From NCBI GenBank assembly GCA_902362375.1, contig CABIVS010000004.1:572224-636223 (forward strand): a stretch of 64,000 bases of DNA. Reading direction: 5' to 3'. Below are positions 36,347 through 44,429 of this stretch, in pieces (the first letter of the stretch is position 1; the number at the start of each line of letters is the position of its first letter). Position numbers and translations under genes: made by a program. The notes below the pieces were generated by a model. It saw only the letters and a program-made list of their open reading frames with translations, was not told where the DNA came from and did not search any database. This DNA is from Bacteroidaceae bacterium (lineage in GTDB: Bacteria; Bacteroidota; Bacteroidia; Bacteroidales; Bacteroidaceae).

Positions 36347-37384
36347 CTACTTTTCTTTCTCAAAGTATAATTTATAATAATTCAGACCTGCATCAGAGTC
36401 GTACCCTTTTATGATACGCTCTTCCGCTCCTCGAATATTAAGTTCAAAGTTATCATCTAGTTTGATAGTTGACAGAACCGATTTTCGTTTATTGACAGCT
36501 TTTTTGTCAATAATAATATTTTCTGAATCGATTTCATTCGCCCTACCAGATTCTTCAATAAATTCAGAAAACTTTTCAGACAATTTTGTGTTTTGAAAAA
36601 CTTTGGTAGAATATTCATCAAGTGACATTGATTCTGCTTCTGCTTCCAGTAATATCTTTTTAGAGCGAACAGCAATCATTGCTTTCTCTATTTTTGCTAA
36701 CTTTTTATTCTCAAGTATCGAGGTATTAATGAATTCAGAACACAATTCAATAAGATTCGCTGTTTGATGGAGTCCATCTTTATAAGACTGAATGTGCAGA
36801 AAAGTATCTTTCCAGTATTTGGCATCCTCAGCTTTGTTTATTTTATCTATAACAGATATTTTATAGCCATCCTTAACTGCAGTATTATATATAATACAAC
36901 CTTTGTCAATTTTTGAAAGACTGATCCCACTAGTCTTTTTAGCTACAAATCCATTTTCACTACGCTCAAGTTGCAATGCTTCCTGCCAAGTTTCTGATTT
37001 AATTAAAACAATCGCATCGACCACTTCATCTTCTATCGCACATTCTTCGAGATAAATAATGCTCAATTCTCCTGCTTTTACTCTTGGGTGAACTGAGGTT
37101 TCGTAAAGGATTTTGGCAATATGATTTGATTGTGCTATAAAATCTTGAGGATTATTGAAGATGTTTCTTACAAATGTATAAACTGGATTTAATTCTAACG
37201 TAGACTCAAAATAGAAATGATAAAGATCGTCTGTTTTGAAGGATTTCAATATCAATCTAACCAAATCATTTTCAATTATATCAAAAGTTAATTCACTAGA
37301 TGAGAACCCTACCCCCTCACCATTTGATTTATTGCCCACATGATGGACAATCATCTTCTTTATATGTTCATTTTTCTGTTTCAT
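36347..37384 (-). CDS. NA37/YejK-family nucleoid-associated protein of the ABC-3C operon
   Basis: 345 residues from ATG 37384. Features of the 37-kDa nucleoid-associated family (PF04245 type) are visible: IVHHVGNKSNGEG at the start, HIAKILYETSVHPRVKAGEL, and CIIYNTAVKDGYKISVIDK followed by YWKDTFLHIQSYKDGLHQTA. It overlaps the end of the DUF3732 ATPase gene by 17 nt, so it is part of the four-gene operon. In E. coli the relative binds nucleoid DNA; here it may be a DNA-binding or effector subunit of a defence system (inference). The stop is TAG. Confidence 0.75.
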   Translation of the reverse strand: MKQKNEHIKKMIVHHVGNKSNGEGVGFSSSELTFDIIENDLVRLILKSFKTDDLYHFYFESTLELNPVYTFVRNIFNNPQDFIAQSNHIAKILYETSVHPRVKAGELSIIYLEECAIEDEVVDAIVLIKSETWQEALQLERSENGFVAKKTSGISLSKIDKGCIIYNTAVKDGYKISVIDKINKAEDAKYWKDTFLHIQSYKDGLHQTANLIELCSEFINTSILENKKLAKIEKAMIAVRSKKILLEAEAESMSLDEYSTKVFQNTKLSEKFSEFIEESGRANEIDSENIIIDKKAVNKRKSVLSTIKLDDNFELNIRGAEERIIKGYDSDAGLNYYKLYFEKEK

Positions 37385-39290
37385 TTCTCTTTTTTTCAAT
37401 TACTGTGTAAGGAATGAGTGCTTTATCTCCATCAAAATCTGCTTTTGTCGCAAAATATTCTAATTGATTAGTCCCAGTCCAATAAGATTCATCTGCATGC
37501 TCTATTAAGATAATTTGAAAATCATGATTATTTTCTATGGCATCTTTAATAAATCTATTTATCACTGAAAATGCATCCTTTAGCTTGATTTTATCTGTTG
37601 ATTTAGTATCATCAGAAGCTTCGTAATACGGAATGCTTGGTTGGTCTATAAAAAGAAAAGAGCCAATATGATTATTGGGATTTTCAAAGAGAAACTTGTG
37701 CAATCCCAAGAAAAAACACAAATGTAGGAACATATAATTTGATTGACTACCTATATTATTATAGTTCAAGATGGATTTTCCGTCACTAAGCTCCAAACGT
37801 TCATGTTTACGTTCATATCGTGTCTTGCACCCTTCAAAGTTTTCAAGTTGAGTAAATTGATCAAAGATACTTTGAATAGCTACATTCAGACCTGTACTTA
37901 CTATTGTTGATCTCCGCAATTGTATCTTAGCTAATGTTTCTTCCGCCTTTGCTCTTTTCTCAGAATCTCCTACATAATCGTACTCTTTAATAGTTGATGA
38001 TTGGTAACTTTGCCAAAGCTCTTTAAGGCGGGGAATCATAGACTTCAGTTGTCCTATTGCTAAATAGACAATAGATTCTTCAATAGGTTTTACTTTTATC
38101 TTAGATAACAGCTGCAACTGTTCTTCCAATTCTTTAATTTCTTTGTTAAGATTTTCAATTTGTTTCGAACTTACAAATTGAATTTCTTGAGCAGGCTTGA
38201 ATTTTTCTCTTAGTGTAGACAAAGATGTTTGAAATTCATCTAAAATTTTCTTACTCCAAATAGTAATGCCATATTCTTCCAAATGACTCTTTAGATATTC
38301 TACAGGTTTTAAACTGTCACCAATCTGAATTATTTCGTTACAATAAGTATCATATTCTTTACGTGCTCGCAATATATTATTTAATTGCAAATATTTTAGA
38401 GAAAGTTCCTTACGCAATTTTGAAGCATTATCATCAGCTGTTTTAATATTTTGTATCATATTTGGTTCATGACTTTCTACCAATGCTTGCAGAAAATTAA
38501 TCTTATCTTCTTCAGGCTGGCTCATAAAAGTAATACGATCTATTAAAGATGCATTTACAGCAATATCAATTGCTGTATTGAGATAATCCATATAACTTCT
38601 TTTTGCATTCTTATATTTGGTATTACGAACTTTAGTTGAGCGTTTTTCTGAATCAAGATTATCTAAAATCTTTTGTTGTTGCTTTTCCAATACGCTATCA
38701 ATGCCTAAAAGAACATCCATCAAATAATCCCTTTTTGACTTTTCATCTATATAGATATCCTCAAAAAACTTATAATTTAGGAATTCATATTGCGAGGATA
38801 TAATATTCTCTGTAAGAGCATTAAACATCAGAAAAGAGCGGAAAGACACGACTAATAAAGGCTCATCATTTTCTTTTCCCCAAGGATATAGGTAAGACTC
38901 TGTAGAAAGGCCGAATAATCTATCAATATCTTTACGAGCATCTGAAACTTGCTTATTAGTCGTATTAGGATAATAATTTTGAGGGAAGGCATCTTCAATC
39001 ATATACACCTTATCCGCCCCAATGCCATCCTTGGGTTTTTTCCTACTTATCGAGTAGTGAATTCCGTTCAGATTAAATTCAATTCCATAATATTCGGTAC
39101 ATTCATTAATGATTGGTTCAACAATATTGGGTTTATCAGACATTAAACAATAATCAATAATTGCAAACAAATTGCTCTTACCACGTGAAGAGTTACCTCG
39201 TACAACATTCACTTTATTATTTTCAAACGTAAGGCAAGTTTGATCCTCCCGCGAAAACCATAAGTATATTTTCTCTATATAAAAATTCAT
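37368..39290 (-). CDS. ABC-3C system ATPase (DUF3732)
   Basis: 640-residue SMC/RecN-like ABC ATPase. Starts MNFYIEKIYLWFSREDQTCL; Walker A is VVRGNSSRGKSNLFAIIDY (about residues 30-48). A long coiled coil occupies residues about 180-480. The C-terminal ATPase half has LSDGKSILNYNNIGSQSNYM as signature region and SFLFIDQPSIPYYEASDDTK as Walker B, the DUF3732 pattern. Together with the two upstream genes it forms a three-component ABC (ABC-3C) conflict system. Linked by ATGA overlap to the middle component. The stop is TGA, in contrast to the element core. Confidence 0.85.
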   Translation of the reverse strand: MNFYIEKIYLWFSREDQTCLTFENNKVNVVRGNSSRGKSNLFAIIDYCLMSDKPNIVEPIINECTEYYGIEFNLNGIHYSISRKKPKDGIGADKVYMIEDAFPQNYYPNTTNKQVSDARKDIDRLFGLSTESYLYPWGKENDEPLLVVSFRSFLMFNALTENIISSQYEFLNYKFFEDIYIDEKSKRDYLMDVLLGIDSVLEKQQQKILDNLDSEKRSTKVRNTKYKNAKRSYMDYLNTAIDIAVNASLIDRITFMSQPEEDKINFLQALVESHEPNMIQNIKTADDNASKLRKELSLKYLQLNNILRARKEYDTYCNEIIQIGDSLKPVEYLKSHLEEYGITIWSKKILDEFQTSLSTLREKFKPAQEIQFVSSKQIENLNKEIKELEEQLQLLSKIKVKPIEESIVYLAIGQLKSMIPRLKELWQSYQSSTIKEYDYVGDSEKRAKAEETLAKIQLRRSTIVSTGLNVAIQSIFDQFTQLENFEGCKTRYERKHERLELSDGKSILNYNNIGSQSNYMFLHLCFFLGLHKFLFENPNNHIGSFLFIDQPSIPYYEASDDTKSTDKIKLKDAFSVINRFIKDAIENNHDFQIILIEHADESYWTGTNQLEYFATKADFDGDKALIPYTVIEKKRNETEK

Positions 39291-39748
39291 AATTCAATTT
39301 TTAACACAGTGTACAATCTAGATAAATTATCATTAGCAATTATATTTAAAAGCCTTTCCGCTGCAATACAGATTAGATTCAAACGTTTGCTTTGACTTTT
39401 TTCTGTCATTTCGTCCAAAATTTCAAGTTTACTGACTGTTATTTGACCATTTTCAAGCCCAATAGCATCTACGTCAAGAAGAAGTGAAACTGCTTCATAA
39501 ACTAATGGCAATAGCGAAAGGTATCTGTCATTGTAGTTGGCTAATGATAAATTGTTATGCATAATCAGATTTCCTACTTTATATTCCAAATTTTCATTTT
39601 GCAATAATTTAACTATTTTGTCATCAAGAAGCATTGGTAATAATAATGCCAGTTCGGATATTTCAATTGAACCGAATTTCCTTAAAGCCACTCGAATTAT
39701 GCCAACAACAAGCATAAAATTATTTCGAAGATAATATGATGATTTCAT
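39287..39748 (-). CDS. ABC-3C middle component
   Basis: 153 residues from ATG 39748, chosen because it overlaps the upstream TGA as ATGA; a longer frame starts at 39775. The protein is all-helical with SSYYLRNNFMLVVGIIRVAL and GSIEISELALLLPMLLDDKI, the winged-helix-like adaptor size expected for ABC-3C middle components. It links the effector to the ATPase in family models. Coupled at both ends by ATGA overlaps. The stop is TGA. Confidence 0.75.
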   Translation of the reverse strand: MKSSYYLRNNFMLVVGIIRVALRKFGSIEISELALLLPMLLDDKIVKLLQNENLEYKVGNLIMHNNLSLANYNDRYLSLLPLVYEAVSLLLDVDAIGLENGQITVSKLEILDEMTEKSQSKRLNLICIAAERLLNIIANDNLSRLYTVLKIEL

Positions 39749-40980
39749 TTTTTTAAAAAGTGTTTCTTGAACCAATCATAGTGCCAGACTATACTTAACA
39801 TATTAGACATTTTTAGATACCATCCGTTTGAAAATTCTTGATCGGTCTTGTATCCATTAATAGGTATTGTATCGTTCATTGTATTTGTGAACGTATTGCT
39901 ACCGGCAGTCACTTTATCTTCCTCGCACACAGGGATACTTTTTCGATCTCTATTGATAATTATTTGTGTTTCCTTGTTGAATAAGTTCTGCCAACGCGCT
40001 CTTGCTATATTATTTAATTTTCTTTCCAAAATATCTGTCATCAACTGAGTTTTAACAAAGCCTTGGAATGCATTCATAAAGCGATAATATCGAGTTAAAT
40101 AATCAGATAAGAAATATTCTGTAGCATCTGTAGGATCATTAATAATTTCAATACTCTTCAACTGTTGCACCATTGGCATATCTTGATAATTAAGCTGAGG
40201 ATCAAATTCTTCATTTTCATAACCATCAAGAGTCAGAGATTCATCACTCATCAATTCTAAAATACTTTTATATTTTTGAGTAAACTCCTTGCCTGTAAAA
40301 GTAAAATTACCACCACAACTGATTTTATACTGAAAAAAATCCCCGATCAAGTTTTTCACTATTTGATCAGATTTTGTCGGAGCATGATAAATGTTAACAA
40401 AATGCTCATACATAGCAGTAAGGAAATTATCAAAATATACAATTCTTACTTTATGCAGGAATTCGTTTAATACAATTTTATCAAATGAAATCAAAGCATT
40501 TAACACATAGTTATATGAATTTTCAGTTTTCAATTTTTCTTTTATAATATCCACAATATCTTCTATTAATATACTACCATCCACAAGTTTTTTAATTTCA
40601 GCATATAGAAAATTATTTTCTTTTTTATTCGTGAGAATAATAAATCGCCCATTAGTAAAAAAGAGTTTTTTTTCCTCTACCGTAGATAAATTATAGATAC
40701 TAATCCAGTTATCAATTGTTTTCCAAAAATCACTATCAGCATCATTCATTTTTGCATCAATTTCCTTTGAATGCTTAACTTGATAGTACTCAATTATTTC
40801 CTTACCCCGTTCCTGTCTATGAATTACAAAATCATCCTCTTGTTCATAATTCAACCTATCATTCATTCCTAAATCCAATAGATAGTACATACATCCAGCA
40901 AACTGCACATCAAATCCGATTTGTTGAAAATAAGCAGAGTGTCGACTAATGAAATCTTCTTTTGTTAAAGGTTTACCCAT
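39745..40980 (-). CDS. ABC-3C effector with predicted dsDNA-nuclease domain and C-terminal ABC-3C domain
   Basis: 411 residues from ATG 40980 (a frame opens at 41055). The N-terminal domain has a PD-(D/E)xK-like core: Asp/Glu near residues 45-50 (YEQEDDFVIHRQ) and EIIEYYQVKHSKEI (about 61-74), the E-x-QVK pattern of Cap4/DUF4297-type endonucleases. The C-terminal half (DEEFDPQLNYQDMP-like, then YRFMNAFQGFVKTQLM and NDTIPINGYKTDQEFSNGWY) fits the ABC-3C C-terminal domain. First gene of the operon. Likely cleaves DNA when licensed by the ATPase (inference). The stop is TGA. Confidence 0.75.
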   Translation of the reverse strand: MGKPLTKEDFISRHSAYFQQIGFDVQFAGCMYYLLDLGMNDRLNYEQEDDFVIHRQERGKEIIEYYQVKHSKEIDAKMNDADSDFWKTIDNWISIYNLSTVEEKKLFFTNGRFIILTNKKENNFLYAEIKKLVDGSILIEDIVDIIKEKLKTENSYNYVLNALISFDKIVLNEFLHKVRIVYFDNFLTAMYEHFVNIYHAPTKSDQIVKNLIGDFFQYKISCGGNFTFTGKEFTQKYKSILELMSDESLTLDGYENEEFDPQLNYQDMPMVQQLKSIEIINDPTDATEYFLSDYLTRYYRFMNAFQGFVKTQLMTDILERKLNNIARARWQNLFNKETQIIINRDRKSIPVCEEDKVTAGSNTFTNTMNDTIPINGYKTDQEFSNGWYLKMSNMLSIVWHYDWFKKHFLKK

Positions 40981-41353
40981 AGCTGCATTATAAACTATTT
41001 TTAAATTTGTGTTTTTTTTATAAATCAGTATGCTTGTTGAATAATATCCGTTCATTCATTAACTCAATAATAAAAGCTATGAATACTGATTCAAATACCA
41101 TAACTGAAAAACTGTTGCAATTTATAAATAATATCTCACATGAGCAAAAAAAATAAAAGCATATGTACCAGTAGCATAATAAATACAACACTTCATGTAA
41201 GCGAGAACACTTACATGTATCATGTCGGTTCTTTCCATTTTTAATGAAAAGAACCGACTTTTTGTGACAATATATGACATTGCAATCTAAATAGCACAAA
41301 TATTACCTATCTTGCATCAAAATTATGGTGCAACTTAAAAAAATATCATTATT
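40981..41353. other. Intergenic region between the divergent ABC-3C operon and HTH genes
   Basis: AT-rich, about 370 bp. It holds the ABC-3C upstream region, an inverted repeat CATGTAAG/CTTACATG (about 41193-41217) and a terminator (separate entry). No tRNA or ORF with support. Confidence 0.5.
41224..41263. terminator. Terminator-like hairpin
   Basis: GTCGGTTCTTT (41224-41234) pairs perfectly with AAAGAACCGAC (41248-41258), followed by five T. Placed between the ABC-3C promoter side and the HTH genes. Confidence 0.75.
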
Positions 41354-41689
41354 ATGGAAGTCATTTACATTGAAACCAAGCTGTTTGAAAAGATGATGAA
41401 TCAATTCAACGCTTTTACAAAACAAGTAGATTCGATTTGTCAAAAAGTCGATGTCAAAAATCTTAGTACATGAATGGATAGCCAAGATGTATGTTTGAGA
41501 TTGAATATTTCTCCCCGGACATTACAAACCCTAAGAGATAACGGTAAATTACCTTATTCACAAATTCAGCACAAGATTTTCTATAAACCGGAGGATGTAG
41601 AGGCATTATTAACTTTTGTCGGGCTTCAACGGAAAGAGAAAATTTTAAAATCAAAAAATATAAATAATAGGTCATGGAAGGAATTATAA
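41354..41689 (+). CDS. HTH_17 excisionase-like protein, in-frame UGA at codon 40
   Basis: 111 residues with UGA as Trp. The N-terminus MEVIYIETKLFEKMMNQFNA and coiled coil lead to TGA 41471-41473 in KNLST-W-MDSQDVCLRLNIS, exactly where this Bacteroides family has Trp before the helix-turn-helix. The HTH follows: PRTLQTLRDNGKLPYSQI, FYKPEDVEALLTFV. Members sit near element ends and act as excision/transfer regulators (family knowledge). Without readthrough an internal ATG right after the TGA would give only the HTH half. The other Trp is TGG. The TAA stop overlaps the next ATG (TAATG). Confidence 0.85.
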
Positions 41690-41970
41690 TGAAAGACAAC
41701 AAACAGGTTGTTGCTTTTTTCAAGGCATTGGACAATATGTTTGTGAAAATGAACAAGATCGTAGATAATAGCCGTCCTCCATTGAATGGAGAGCAATATA
41801 TTACAGATAAGGAGCTAGCCCAATGATTGAAAATTAGCAGAAGAACTTTGCAAGAGTATCGTAACAATGGAATGCTTCCTTATTATCAGTTAGGGGGGAA
41901 GATCTTGTATAAAGAATCAGATGTGGAAAAGTTATTGGAAGATAATTATTGTAAGGCTTTTCAAGAGTAG
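41689..41970 (+). CDS. HTH_17 excisionase-like protein 2, in-frame UGA at codon 46
   Basis: 93 residues from ATG 41689 (ATG 41674 is in frame and also possible). TGA 41824-41826 lies in TDKELAQ-W-LKISRRTLQEY, at the first turn of the helix-turn-helix; the conserved NNGMLPYYQLGGKILYKESD follows. The TGA is the only candidate Trp codon. No ATG follows closely enough to restore a complete HTH, so the standard code would kill the gene. Its TGA is followed by T, not the A seen at most others. The stop is TAG. Confidence 0.82.
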
Positions 41971-42222
41971 ATTCTCTATCCGGTCTGAAATATTATCAAA
42001 GGTGTTCTGTATAATATTCATCTGATTATAAGAGTACTACGTTCAATTAATGGCTCATAAATTAGCATATCAAATAGAAATTTCGTAACTTTGTAACAAG
42101 ATAGAAGGATGAATACCACTGTAAAATGCAGCAGGTAATACAGGGTGAAATCGGAGGACTTCACAAATCTGATATCTTAGAAAGATTGATAATCAAATGG
42201 TTACAGAAGCATAATATAAAGT
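41971..42222. other. Region between the HTH pair and the attachment-like site
   Basis: About 250 bp. It contains a TAACTTTG box (42086-42093) and an open frame beginning ATG 42126 that runs through the tRNA remnant; I do not trust it as a gene because it continues into the terminator. Confidence 0.35.
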
Positions 42223-42243
42223 GTTCGAGCCCCAGGCGGATCA
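42223..42243 (+). other. 3' tRNA remnant, probable attachment site (attR-like)
   Basis: TTCGAGC (T-loop), CCCAG (3' T-stem) and GCGGATC plus A (3' acceptor and discriminator) form the last 20 nt of a tRNA. The sequence just before it cannot form the matching T-stem (CTGGG expected) or any cloverleaf, so the 5' part is absent. A tRNA-like terminator follows. This is the pattern left at the far end of an element integrated into a tRNA 3' end. Confidence 0.65.
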
Positions 42244-42255
42244 CGAAAATAAAAA

Positions 42256-42288
42256 AGCCTCTGATTTTCAGGGGCTTTTTTTATTACC
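42256..42288 (+). terminator. Terminator following the tRNA remnant
   Basis: AGCCTCTGA pairs with TCAGGGGCT (one G-T pair), followed by a T run. Presumably the original terminator of the split tRNA gene. Confidence 0.85.
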
Positions 42289-42361
42289 CTACGGCTTTCT
42301 CCGGCTCAGTTTGAAAAAGGAGGATCAAGGGGGATCAGTTGTAATTCGGGGCAGTAGAAAT

Positions 42362-42575
42362 TTAGTGGGGATATCCATATATCTTTGCCATTCTAAACAG
42401 AAAAAACTTTCTGTCTGCCACTCCATGTAAGTTTGCCCTAAAGAGTTTGATCTTGGCGTTGAAAGACTCTGCTGCCGCGTTTGATGTCCTCTTGTTATAG
42501 AAGTTTAGAATATCATCATAGTGTTCGTAGAATGTAGCCGCAATGACATTGAAAACTGGAATACGTATCGGAACA
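42362..42575 (-). pseudogene. C-terminal remnant of an ISL3-like DDE transposase
   Basis: Reading leftward: VPIRIPVFNVIAATFYEHYD, DILNFYNKRTSNAAAESFNA, KIKLFRANLHGVADRKFFLF and a TAA at 42362. The 'NKRTSNAAAESFNAKIK' stretch is the conserved C-terminus of ISL3-type transposases. The rest of the gene is missing, so it is a decayed insertion next to the attachment-like site. Confidence 0.75.
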
Positions 42576-42700
42576 CTAATTTAGTGTAACAAGACATGCT
42601 GCATGAACTGAAATGTTAAGTATTCACTCTTTTTTGATTTTCAGAACCTTAATCATATTATAGTTTCGAAATTATTAGTAACTTTGTTATTGATTTTAAA

Positions 42701-42746
42701 TTTCACCGTCGTAAAGTTTACGATGGTAAACTTTACGACGGTGAAA
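42701..42746. repeat. Perfect 21-bp inverted repeat upstream of the AAA ATPase gene
   Basis: Arms 42701-42721 and 42726-42746 are perfect complements around GATG. Each arm ends in the 11-mer GTAAA[G/C]TTTAC. It lies 21 nt before the ATPase ATG and just downstream of a TAACTTTG -7-like box (42679-42686), so it would be at the 5' end of the mRNA: operator, RNA hairpin, or both. Confidence 0.85.
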
Positions 42747-42767
42747 TCAAATATAAAAAGATAGGAT

Positions 42768-44093
42768 ATGAAATTCTACAATAGAGAAAAAGAGCTAGCA
42801 TTATTGGAAAAGGTCCGCCGAGTGTCTTTTTCCGTACATTCACAAATGACGGTACTTACCGGTCGGCGGCGTATCGGTAAGACCAGTCTTATATTCAAAA
42901 GTTGTGAAGATACTCCTACGGTATATCTATTTGTCAGCCGAAGCAATGAAACAGATCTTTGTTTACGATTTACTTCCGAGATCCGACAGGCACTTAATAT
43001 TTATGTACCAGAACTTACCAATTTTGCAGAAATGTTTCGTTTCTTAATGGATTTGGGAACACGGATGGAATACAATCTGGTTATTGACGAGTTTCAGGAA
43101 TTCTATTACATAAATCAAGAGATTTACAGTTTGATACAGGATACTTGGGATCGGCTGAGGAAGCAGAGCCATGTCAATCTTATCGTGAGCGGTTCGGTTT
43201 ATACACTTATGAATAAAATCTTCAGAGATTCCAAAGAACCGCTGTATGGTCGTGCTGACAGTATAATGAAATTGTCTTCTTTCACTACTTCCATATTAAA
43301 AGAAATCATGTCGGATCATAAAGCAGACTATACCAAAGATGATTTGTTAGCACTCTATACCTTTACCGGTGGTGTTCCAAAGTATATTGAGCAGTTTATG
43401 GACAATGGATGTACGAGTATGGAAAACATGGTTGATTTCATGTTGCAACCCGATTCGTCCTTTCTGACCGAAGGACAGGCTTTGCTGATACAGGAGTTCG
43501 GAAAAAAATACGGCAATTACTTTTCAATCTTATCAGCAATCTCCAACGGTAAGAATACCTTGCCGGAAATGGAAACTGTTATGGGTGGAATGAGTCTGGG
43601 CGGACAATTAAAGAGATTGGAAGAAGACTATGATTTGATAAAGAAAAAACGGCCTATACTCTCAAAAGAGGGTTCCCAGACAGTCCGTTATGAAGTATCG
43701 GATATGTTTTTACGTTTCTGGTTCCGGTATTTTATCAAGTATCAAAATTATATAGAGATACAGAATTTTGAACGCTTGGCTGATATTATTAAAAAGGATT
43801 ATCCAACTTTTTCCGGCTTAGCTTTGGAAATGTATTTCCGCCAACAGATGATGGAAAGCAAGGAATTTGCAGATATAGGTTCTTGGTGGCAAGGCAAGAA
43901 TAATAAAGATCAGGATGAAATAGATATTGTCGGACTATATGCAGAAGAGAAAAAAGCTCTGGTAGCAGAGGTGAAAAGACAATCCAAAAATTTCAAACCG
44001 GATTTGTTCACACTAAAAGTAGAGGAATTACGGAAAAAAATCTTGTTTAAGTATGAAATAGAGAGCAGGCTTTTTTCAATAGAAGATATGTAG
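42768..44093 (+). CDS. AAA ATPase with DUF234/PD-(D/E)xK-like C-terminus
   Basis: 441 residues of the prokaryotic ATPase group paired with DUF234. Walker A is LTGRRRIGKTSLIFKSCE (about residues 29-46), Walker B NLVIDEFQEF (about 103-112), with sensor segment LIVSGSVYTLMNKIF. A winged-helix stretch follows, and the C-terminus carries DQDEIDIVGLYAEEKKALVAEVKRQ in pieces (E-x-D then A-E-V-K), a nuclease-like core. Such ATPases are widespread in Bacteroides and have no firm role. The operator-like inverted repeat just upstream suggests tight control. The stop is TAG. Confidence 0.85.
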   Translation: MKFYNREKELALLEKVRRVSFSVHSQMTVLTGRRRIGKTSLIFKSCEDTPTVYLFVSRSNETDLCLRFTSEIRQALNIYVPELTNFAEMFRFLMDLGTRMEYNLVIDEFQEFYYINQEIYSLIQDTWDRLRKQSHVNLIVSGSVYTLMNKIFRDSKEPLYGRADSIMKLSSFTTSILKEIMSDHKADYTKDDLLALYTFTGGVPKYIEQFMDNGCTSMENMVDFMLQPDSSFLTEGQALLIQEFGKKYGNYFSILSAISNGKNTLPEMETVMGGMSLGGQLKRLEEDYDLIKKKRPILSKEGSQTVRYEVSDMFLRFWFRYFIKYQNYIEIQNFERLADIIKKDYPTFSGLALEMYFRQQMMESKEFADIGSWWQGKNNKDQDEIDIVGLYAEEKKALVAEVKRQSKNFKPDLFTLKVEELRKKILFKYEIESRLFSIEDM

Positions 44094-44429
44094 ATGTGAA
44101 TTCTATTTAAAGCACCATGATTACTAAAATTAATATTGAAAGACTTGGATTGTTCTCAAATTATTATTGGAAACAAAATATTGGGACATTAGTGAATCAG
44201 AATAGAAAATCACGATACTACAGTATTGTGAACACTACACCACAATACAGTAAACTTAAAAATGTATCCAAACTCCTTGAACTAAAGAGAGTTTGGATAC
44301 CTCAATATTTACAGTAAAAAATATTATTTATAAAGTTTCAATCAAATCTTAATTATGCTTACAACATAAATGTGATAACTACCCATATAAACAGACAGAA
44401 GTGTATCACATAATTATGACAACATCATC
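44094..44429. other. AT-rich region with strong hairpin, no supported gene
   Basis: A 66-codon frame (44117-44317) exists but matches nothing and its 3' end is occupied by an inverted repeat GTATCCAAACTC/GAGTTTGGATAC (44264-44275, 44289-44300). I read the stretch as non-coding, with the hairpin a possible terminator of the ATPase gene. Confidence 0.4.

Noticed and set aside
20450..41826. In-frame TGAs as selenocysteine codons
   Set aside because: The positions fit Trp, not Cys, in the families concerned; they occur in structural conjugation proteins, and no SECIS-like hairpin follows each TGA.
42150..42243. Complete tRNA gene
   Set aside because: Only the T-loop, 3' T-stem and 3' acceptor are present; the preceding 70 nt cannot form the partner strands.
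14124..42260. Suppressor tRNA with anticodon UCA inside the element
   Set aside because: All non-coding stretches were scanned by eye for a T-loop (GTTCRA-type) with pairing arms on both strands. Only the 3' tRNA remnant at 42223 qualifies, and it lacks the 5' half. A suppressor tRNA may exist outside the window.
42126..42314. Short ORF spanning the attachment-like site
   Set aside because: It runs through the tRNA remnant and its terminator hairpin, so the C-terminal half cannot be a conserved protein.
44117..44317. 66-codon ORF after the AAA ATPase
   Set aside because: Low-complexity AT-rich sequence, no family match, and its end is an inverted repeat.
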